From positions 1 through 59,015 of the forward strand of contig CAWHPS010000030.1 in assembly GCA_963831235.1 (NCBI GenBank): a stretch of 59,015 nucleotides of DNA, in the 5' to 3' direction. This document shows positions 54,112 through 59,015 of this stretch, piece after piece. The DNA is from CAWHPS01 sp963831235 (GTDB lineage: Bacteria; Fibrobacterota; OXYB2-FULL-49-7; JAEUSG01). Position numbers and translations under genes: made by a program. How positions within the stretch are numbered: position 1 is the stretch's first letter; the number at the start of each line of letters is the position of its first letter. Below the pieces are notes generated by a model. That model was not told where the DNA came from. It saw nothing but the letters and a program-made list of their open reading frames with translations, and did not search any database.

Positions 54112-55258
54112 ACTTTAGCATACGTTCGATTATTCTTCCTGGAAGGTTACGCCTGGCTGAAATTACACCTTTCGGGCAGATTTCCTGACAACATAAACAT
54201 CGGATACATGTATTTCTGTTAATTGCGATCCTTTTATTTTTTATTTCCAGGCATTTAACCGGACAGATGTTCATACATTCCTTGCATAAATTGCATTTGT
54301 TGTGTTCCCAGTATGGGCGAACAGATAGGTTGTTTTTCAAAGGATTTATTATGAATGCCGGAATCCTGTTGAACCCGCGGCTGGTAACCGCAGGTCGAAA
54401 GTCATTAACCTTAACAGCTTCGATGGTTTCTCCCATCACTTCTATTTTATTTCGATCGCAAATTCCAATCGACAATTCCTCTGATGCTTTAAATATTGGA
54501 ATCGCTTCTCTTTTGAAACTTATGATTTCAGAGGCAATAAGGTCGATTGCCATTGGGTCTGTTCCCGCCATCATTATGTGCAAAGGGTAAGGTGAACCAC
54601 TGCCAGGGCCATTTCCATCCATAGCCATTATAGCATCAACCAAAGTGAGGGCTGGTTTTTTAATGTAGCATAATTCCACAAGCATCTTTGCAAAATCGAG
54701 GTTATCTGTGCCTGAAACAAGATGCATTTTTCCCTTTGAAAGCCCGGGCATTAGGCCGAACATGTTTTTTACAGAGCAAGTAAGATACATCTGGCCATGT
54801 GCTTTAAGTTTTGGCAGGTTGATTATAATATCATTTTCAATGGCTTCTTTTGAAAGCACCAGATTTCTTTCAGGTGTTCCCTTTGTCCTAACCATTATGG
54901 GAGTGCAGAAATCAATCTGCTGTACCGGCAAACCTTCGAGCACATCCATAAGCCCGCTTGCCTTAAGACAACGCACTGTTCCTGCAACAGCAGGGCTGTC
55001 ACCGATTGATACTTTTGCCCCTGATTCAAGAGCAATCTCGGCAATGGCTCGAACAAATATGGGGTTTGTTGTTATCTGTTTTTCAGGGGGAGCAGGAAAT
55101 AGAAGGTTTGGTTTTAAGAGAACTTTTTTTCCTGATAGTTCTTTTAGATTAAAATCAACAAGCCTGATGCACTGAAGCATCTCTTTTTTTAATTTATCTT
55201 TATCGTATTCAGCACACCTGGCTATTGCAACTTTTTGGGTAGGAGAGGAGTGTGTCAC
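54110..55258 (-). CDS. DUF362 protein with two 4Fe-4S clusters
   Basis: This 382-residue protein starts at GTG 55258 in a GTGA overlap with ychF. The DUF362 part (VLLKPNLLFPAPPEKQITTN, NLPKLKAHGQMYLTCSVKNM) is followed by a bacterial ferredoxin pair: CNLCKECMNICPVKC and CIRCLCCQEICPKG. Eight Cys give two [4Fe-4S] clusters. DUF362 proteins are suspected oxidoreductases in anaerobes. Partner and substrate unknown. Confidence 0.85.
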   Translation of the reverse strand: MTHSSPTQKVAIARCAEYDKDKLKKEMLQCIRLVDFNLKELSGKKVLLKPNLLFPAPPEKQITTNPIFVRAIAEIALESGAKVSIGDSPAVAGTVRCLKASGLMDVLEGLPVQQIDFCTPIMVRTKGTPERNLVLSKEAIENDIIINLPKLKAHGQMYLTCSVKNMFGLMPGLSKGKMHLVSGTDNLDFAKMLVELCYIKKPALTLVDAIMAMDGNGPGSGSPYPLHIMMAGTDPMAIDLIASEIISFKREAIPIFKASEELSIGICDRNKIEVMGETIEAVKVNDFRPAVTSRGFNRIPAFIINPLKNNLSVRPYWEHNKCNLCKECMNICPVKCLEIKNKRIAINRNTCIRCLCCQEICPKGVISARRNLPGRIIERMLK

Positions 55259-56343
55259 ACGTTGAACCTTATATTCAGGATGTCACCGTCTTTTACAATA
55301 TATTCCTTGCCTTCAAGACGATGTTTTCCGGCTGTCTTTGCCTCGCTCATGCCGCCGAATTCCTTGAAATCAGAATAGGCTACTGTCTCGGCCCTGATAA
55401 ATCCTTTTTCAAGATCAGAATGAATCGCACCCGCTGCTTTCTGGGCATTTGTGCCATCCTTTATTGTCCATGCCCGGCATTCATCTTCACCTGATGTAAA
55501 GAAAGAAATCAGGCCGCAAAGTCTGTAGGACTCACGTATAAGTCTTGTAAGTGCGGCTTCACTTATTCCGAGGTCTTGCATGAAAATATCCGCATCCTCT
55601 TTTGATAGCACGGCGATTTCAGCCTCAATCTTTGCGGAAAGAGCTATGGCACCTGTATATGGGAATGCCTTGTATTCGCTAAACAAGGCGAGTATCTGCT
55701 CCTCGTCCTTCAGATCATCCTCGGAAATGTTAATGGCAATGAGCAGTGCTTTTTGTGTCAGGAATTTAAATCCACGTACAAGTCTTTCCTCTGACTCGGT
55801 CAATGTTTGAGACCGGATAGGTTTTCCTGATTCAAGCAATACCTTGAACTGTATTAAAAGCTGTTTCTCTCTTTCAAAATCCTTGTTTGCCGGGGCTTTC
55901 CTGATGTCTTTATCAACTCGTTCGATTCGTTTCTCAATTACGATGAGATCTGCAAGCATCATTTCGTCTATAAGCTTGGAGGCATCTCGTTTCGGGTCAA
56001 TGGAGTCAAGCGGGTGTGGCACTGCCTCGTCTTTGAATTTGCGCACGACCATGACTATTGCATCCACTGAACGAAGCTGCGCAAGGAACTCAGCGTCGAT
56101 GCTGTCAGCGTCAATGCCGCCTCGTCCCATTCCGCAAAGGTCAAGATAGGTTACTGTGGCAGGAGTTGTTTTCTTTGGGTTATAAACTTTTGCAAGATGC
56201 ATGAGTCTTTCATCAGGCACTTTCACAACCGCCTGATTAATGTCTTTTGTCCCGCCGAGTCCTGTTGTAAGTGTACTTCCAGTTAACGCGTTAAAAACCG
56301 TGGTTTTTCCACTTTGTGGCATTCCTATTATTCCAATCTGCAT
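55255..56343 (-). CDS. ychF: YchF/OLA1-family ATPase
   Basis: This 362-residue P-loop protein has a G1 motif GMPQSGKTT, a DLCGM switch, and NISE in place of NKxD, the NxxE motif that makes the family prefer ATP. It has a helical insert and a C-terminal TGS-like/DUF933 domain (RLEGKEYIVKDGDILNIRF). It binds ribosomes and is linked to stress and translation control. The G1 motif lacks the usual Asn (NVGKS), so it may be a YchF paralogue. It overlaps the DUF362 gene by four bases. Confidence 0.85.
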   Translation of the reverse strand: MQIGIIGMPQSGKTTVFNALTGSTLTTGLGGTKDINQAVVKVPDERLMHLAKVYNPKKTTPATVTYLDLCGMGRGGIDADSIDAEFLAQLRSVDAIVMVVRKFKDEAVPHPLDSIDPKRDASKLIDEMMLADLIVIEKRIERVDKDIRKAPANKDFEREKQLLIQFKVLLESGKPIRSQTLTESEERLVRGFKFLTQKALLIAINISEDDLKDEEQILALFSEYKAFPYTGAIALSAKIEAEIAVLSKEDADIFMQDLGISEAALTRLIRESYRLCGLISFFTSGEDECRAWTIKDGTNAQKAAGAIHSDLEKGFIRAETVAYSDFKEFGGMSEAKTAGKHRLEGKEYIVKDGDILNIRFNV

Positions 56344-56480
56344 GGTTCTCCCTTTTTATTTAAGTCATGAAAGATAATTATTCAGAGCGTTAAAGTTCCA
56401 AGCAGGAATTTTGTATAGCGAATAAACAATTAATTTATGTATTATTACGCTATGGAAATTGCTGAACTGAGGGGATTGTG

Positions 56481-57524
56481 ATGAGAATAATTTTAAGTCT
56501 GGTTGTCTTGATGATCGGTTTCGTTTCAGCGGAAATGACGCCCTGGGGAGAATCACCTGTTTATCTATTTATCGATAATGTCCCGCGCTGGGCAGAGGGC
56601 CATATACGAATTCAGAATGCGTCTGACAGTCTTGATATTGGCATTGGCTATGCTCCCACCTTTTCCTATAATAAAGATCGAATCGCCTATATCAATTCCA
56701 AAGGCGATGTGATAGTCGTATCCCCCACCCAAAGTGACACGCTTCTTAGGACCCCTATCAGGGAAAATCGTCCAGCCATTTCCTGGGATTCTTCAGGGAA
56801 CCTTTATTATGCACAGAAGCTTAGCATTATCAAACTGGATACGGCTACCAAAATCTCTGACACGGTATTCACTTTCAAGGCGTTTGATGTCCTGCAGTCG
56901 TGGGGATGGGAAGAAAAGTTAGTGGACTCGGTGGATTGGAAAAATAAATTAAATTTCATTGATGGCAATGTAGTGGATGGACGATATGCAGCTTTCACTC
57001 TTCAACTTGACGGGTTTAGTGCCACGATCTGGTATTGTGATTTAACCCACGATACCTGTTGGCCTGTGATGTATCAATATTCCGCCTGTCAGGCGGCTTT
57101 ATCCTATGATAACAAATATGTGGGAGGCACATTTTTTACGCACCAGGTTTTATTTTTATATCCGGTTTCCCCTGTGGACACGGATACAATAGCGAATGAA
57201 ACTGGCATGGTTTGGATTGCAAGGTTCTTTAAATTCGGTCCTGATTTAGTCGCCTGGCATGATGGCAATAATTGTCATTTATGGAATTATGTTAACAAAC
57301 AATATCTATGGGCCCGTGGCCATGAAGCACAGCTTTTTGATTATATCCCCCTTTCACCCGATATAAAGACCGAAAAAAAGAAAATTGCCAGAACCACAGC
57401 TGCCCTTCCTGCGGTTATAAAAACCTATGATGTTTGCGGAAGAAAAGTTTTAAGCCCACGGATACCAGGGATTTATATCCAAAGGGCAGGCGACGTGATA
57501 AAGAAGTTTGTGATAATGCGATAG
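56481..57524 (+). CDS. Secreted protein with T9SS-like C-terminal end
   Basis: ATG 56481 is preferred over the GTG 56478. The 347-residue product has a signal peptide (IILSLVVLMIGFVSAE) and a beta-rich middle with repeated short strands (IAYINSKGDVIVVS, GNLYYAQKLSIIKLD), as in propeller-like proteins. It ends with VIKTYDVCGRKV then IPGIYIQRAGDVIKKFVIMR, a shortened por-type tail. It is divergent from ychF. Function unknown. Confidence 0.7.
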   Translation: MRIILSLVVLMIGFVSAEMTPWGESPVYLFIDNVPRWAEGHIRIQNASDSLDIGIGYAPTFSYNKDRIAYINSKGDVIVVSPTQSDTLLRTPIRENRPAISWDSSGNLYYAQKLSIIKLDTATKISDTVFTFKAFDVLQSWGWEEKLVDSVDWKNKLNFIDGNVVDGRYAAFTLQLDGFSATIWYCDLTHDTCWPVMYQYSACQAALSYDNKYVGGTFFTHQVLFLYPVSPVDTDTIANETGMVWIARFFKFGPDLVAWHDGNNCHLWNYVNKQYLWARGHEAQLFDYIPLSPDIKTEKKKIARTTAALPAVIKTYDVCGRKVLSPRIPGIYIQRAGDVIKKFVIMR

Positions 57525-57558
57525 GCAAATGATGCGTGTTCCGCGATTGCTTTTTCCT

Positions 57559-58233
57559 TTATTTTTCAAGAATAATCTTCTTATAATAAGATTCCTTCCC
57601 CACTTCAGCTTTTACTACATAAGCACCAGCCGGTAGTACCGGAATATTCAAGACAATATGATCGTAATTGGAAGTCCATAGCAGTTTTCCGGATAAATTA
57701 AAGAGAGAGACGCGATCCATGTCTCCCTGAATTGCGATAATACCCCGAGTTGGATTTGGACTGATGAAGAAATGGTTGATCATTCGGGAGCGAATGGAGC
57801 CATTTTCTATCGGGACCGTAAAAACGGTTGAAGAATAAATTTGTACGTCATTTATTTTATTATAAAAGTCGATAATCTGAATAATAACCTGATCGGAATG
57901 TGTATAAACCATTACCGGCTTCATCCTGCTATTTATGGTTTTTAAGGAATCCGTAATTACCCAATCGAAGTTCCCCCAGTCTGCATCATTCGGGTTATGC
58001 CCTGTACCGTTATCTATAGTGTAAAAATGCATCCCATTATCAAAAGAAATCTCAATTTGGCAGCCAATACCTACAGTAGCGTCCAAACTCATCCAATGGA
58101 AATGTAGGGTGTCACCAATGTTATAATGAATCCCGGCAGTTGGAGATTGAATGGAAATATGTAGTGCCGCGGATATTGAACCAGCGAGGATAACTACGAC
58201 CAGAAATAGTGCTCTTTTTAAAACGTAAATCAT
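57559..58233 (-). CDS. Secreted protein with T9SS-type sorting domain
   Basis: ATG 58233 (MIYVLKRALFLVVVILAG) is chosen for the upstream GGGG; the frame is open from 58245. The 224-residue product has a signal peptide, then a fibronectin/PKD-like beta-sandwich (IQSPTAGIHYNIGDTLHFHW, WGNFDWVITDSLK), and a clear T9SS tail: FISPNPTRGIIAIQGD, VSLFNLSGKLLW, VLPAGAYVVKAEV and ending in KKIILEK. It is convergent with the upstream secreted gene, 34 bases away. Ligand unknown. Confidence 0.8.
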   Translation of the reverse strand: MIYVLKRALFLVVVILAGSISAALHISIQSPTAGIHYNIGDTLHFHWMSLDATVGIGCQIEISFDNGMHFYTIDNGTGHNPNDADWGNFDWVITDSLKTINSRMKPVMVYTHSDQVIIQIIDFYNKINDVQIYSSTVFTVPIENGSIRSRMINHFFISPNPTRGIIAIQGDMDRVSLFNLSGKLLWTSNYDHIVLNIPVLPAGAYVVKAEVGKESYYKKIILEK

Positions 58234-58719
58234 ATTAAACCCCATTTTTGTTTTGAGTTATCTAAACTTTTCTTTAGCGCTTTAAATTTCTTTTTCGTTC
58301 ATAGATACCATCCAGATGGTTGCCTTTCATTTTACATTTCGATGCCGTCCTCTAACGTTGCATTTTGGCAAAGGATTCTGCTTTTCATTCCGGCTAACCC
58401 GGAATAAATTTAAAATATTTCAGCAGGTAATGAAACAAATTCCTTCATACTTGGTGAACAGGATATAGAAGAAATATGGAATGGATAAAGTTAGAAGAAT
58501 ATTTTCACCCTGGACTCCAAAGGAAATCCTCAGGTCTTGGATGAGCAAAACAGATTCAAACCGTAGTTCAACATTGACAATGCGACATATTGCTTGTTGC
58601 AGCAGTACTAACAAACATCAGGTAGTGTTAAAAACGGCATAGATTAAAAATATACAAATACACCAACCTTGAATTGCAGAGCGTAAAATGCCATTTTATC
58701 CTCTATCATGAGTGAAAAA
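58234..58719. other. Gene-poor region before the DUF4062 pseudogene
   Basis: About 485 A+T-rich bases hold no reading frame I trust, no clear RNA gene, and no obvious long repeat. The left end must carry the promoter of the minus-strand secreted gene. It may be debris of an accessory locus, given the truncated gene to its right. Confidence 0.3.
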
Positions 58720-59015
58720 ATGAATGTCTTTGTAAGTTCCGTTCAGCACGAGCTTGAGGACGAGCGTGTTATTGTCCAGAACGGGGGAGTGGTTTCCGGC
58801 GCATGCGTGACCAAATGCTCAATCACGGTTTGGAACAGCCTCTGCTGAGTACTGACACAGGCTATTTCCAGGTCACTTTCCCAGGGCCAGGTGAGAATGT
58901 AGAACGTATAAAAGTACCTGAAACCCGGTTTGCCGTGACTCCGGCCATTGAAGCACATTTGAACGAACGGCAACGAGAAATGTTGAAACGACTGGTCAGG
59001 GGAGATGAGCTTACT
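58720..59015 (+). pseudogene. Internally deleted DUF4062 and ATP-binding gene, cut by window end
   Basis: ATG 58720 begins MNVFVSSVQHELEDERVIVQ, the N-terminus of DUF4062 proteins found in AlbA/RecG-like ATP-binding defence-type proteins. After about 23 codons the frame loses identity and stops at 58846. In another frame a continuous sequence FRRMRDQMLNHGLEQP then FQVTFPGPGENVERI and LNERQREMLKRLVRGDE resembles the C-terminal part of the same protein class. The middle, several hundred residues, is missing. The gene runs off the window. I read it as a decayed gene. Confidence 0.55.

Noticed and set aside
1..59015. CRISPR array, rRNA operon or prophage structural genes
   Set aside because: No regularly spaced direct repeats, no rRNA-like stretches and no capsid, terminase or tail genes were seen on reading both strands.

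Overview
The window looks like a chromosomal contig from a flagellated, Gram-negative member of the FCB group, most likely Fibrobacterota or a close relative. The evidence is secreted proteins with C-terminal por/T9SS-type tails (12590-13132, 57559-58233 and a shorter tail at 56481-57524), a fragment resembling the Fibrobacter paralogous family TIGR02147 (12457-12603), lipoproteins with FGE-sulfatase folds, a type III glutamine synthetase, and an FlgM-like protein. This assignment is inferred from gene content; no rRNA or other taxonomic marker was compared.

Layout. 1-5797: visibly G+C-richer end of an integrative element abutting tRNA-Ser(UGA), with two frameshifted tyrosine recombinases, a frameshifted metallophosphoesterase, a frameshifted flavin reductase and unknown cargo. 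5918-14415: surface and secreted proteins (FGE-like lipoprotein, DUF4091 protein, T9SS-type proteins) around a DnaQ-DinG exonuclease-helicase and a cupin. 14486-16273: toxin-antitoxin-like patch (nucleotidyltransferase, PIN plus a 58-residue partner, HicBA). 16433-19587: glyQS, ddl, tsaB. 19577-24042: second FGE-like lipoprotein, a two-gene IS, hairpins and a MITE-like element. 24122-27471: der-plsY-gpsA-merR. 27553-33675: polysaccharide export operon (Wza-like, MinD-like ATPase, BY-kinase chain-length protein with an extra C-terminal module, SLBB-FecR-LCP fusion). 33715-36552: pyrE, RmlC-like cupin, response regulator, hydrolase, FlgM-like. 36704-39708: two histidine kinases. 39954-45063: a five-gene minus-strand operon, most of it joined by 4-nt overlaps (double STAS, beta-CASP nuclease, STAS, duplicated kinase-like protein, GT2). 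45170-46932: aspS, frameshifted as given. 47042-50401: sigma54 activator and glnN. 50756-56343: comEC, a BI-1 protein, DUF362-ferredoxin and ychF. 56481-59015: secreted proteins and an internally deleted DUF4062 pseudogene at the end.

Most notable: (i) a dispersed ~145-160 bp element in two copies at 3' gene ends (39757-39914, 50412-50554), built of four hairpins whose two inner loops are mutually complementary and whose second stem differs between copies by compensated changes; (ii) an operon encoding a tandemly duplicated kinase-like protein with STAS proteins and a beta-CASP nuclease; (iii) unusual domain fusions in the polysaccharide export operon; (iv) a PIN protein overlapping a 58-residue gene.

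Six genes carry an apparent single-base frameshift, including the essential aspS. At least some of these are therefore more likely sequence errors than real pseudogenes. No CRISPR array and no rRNA were seen.
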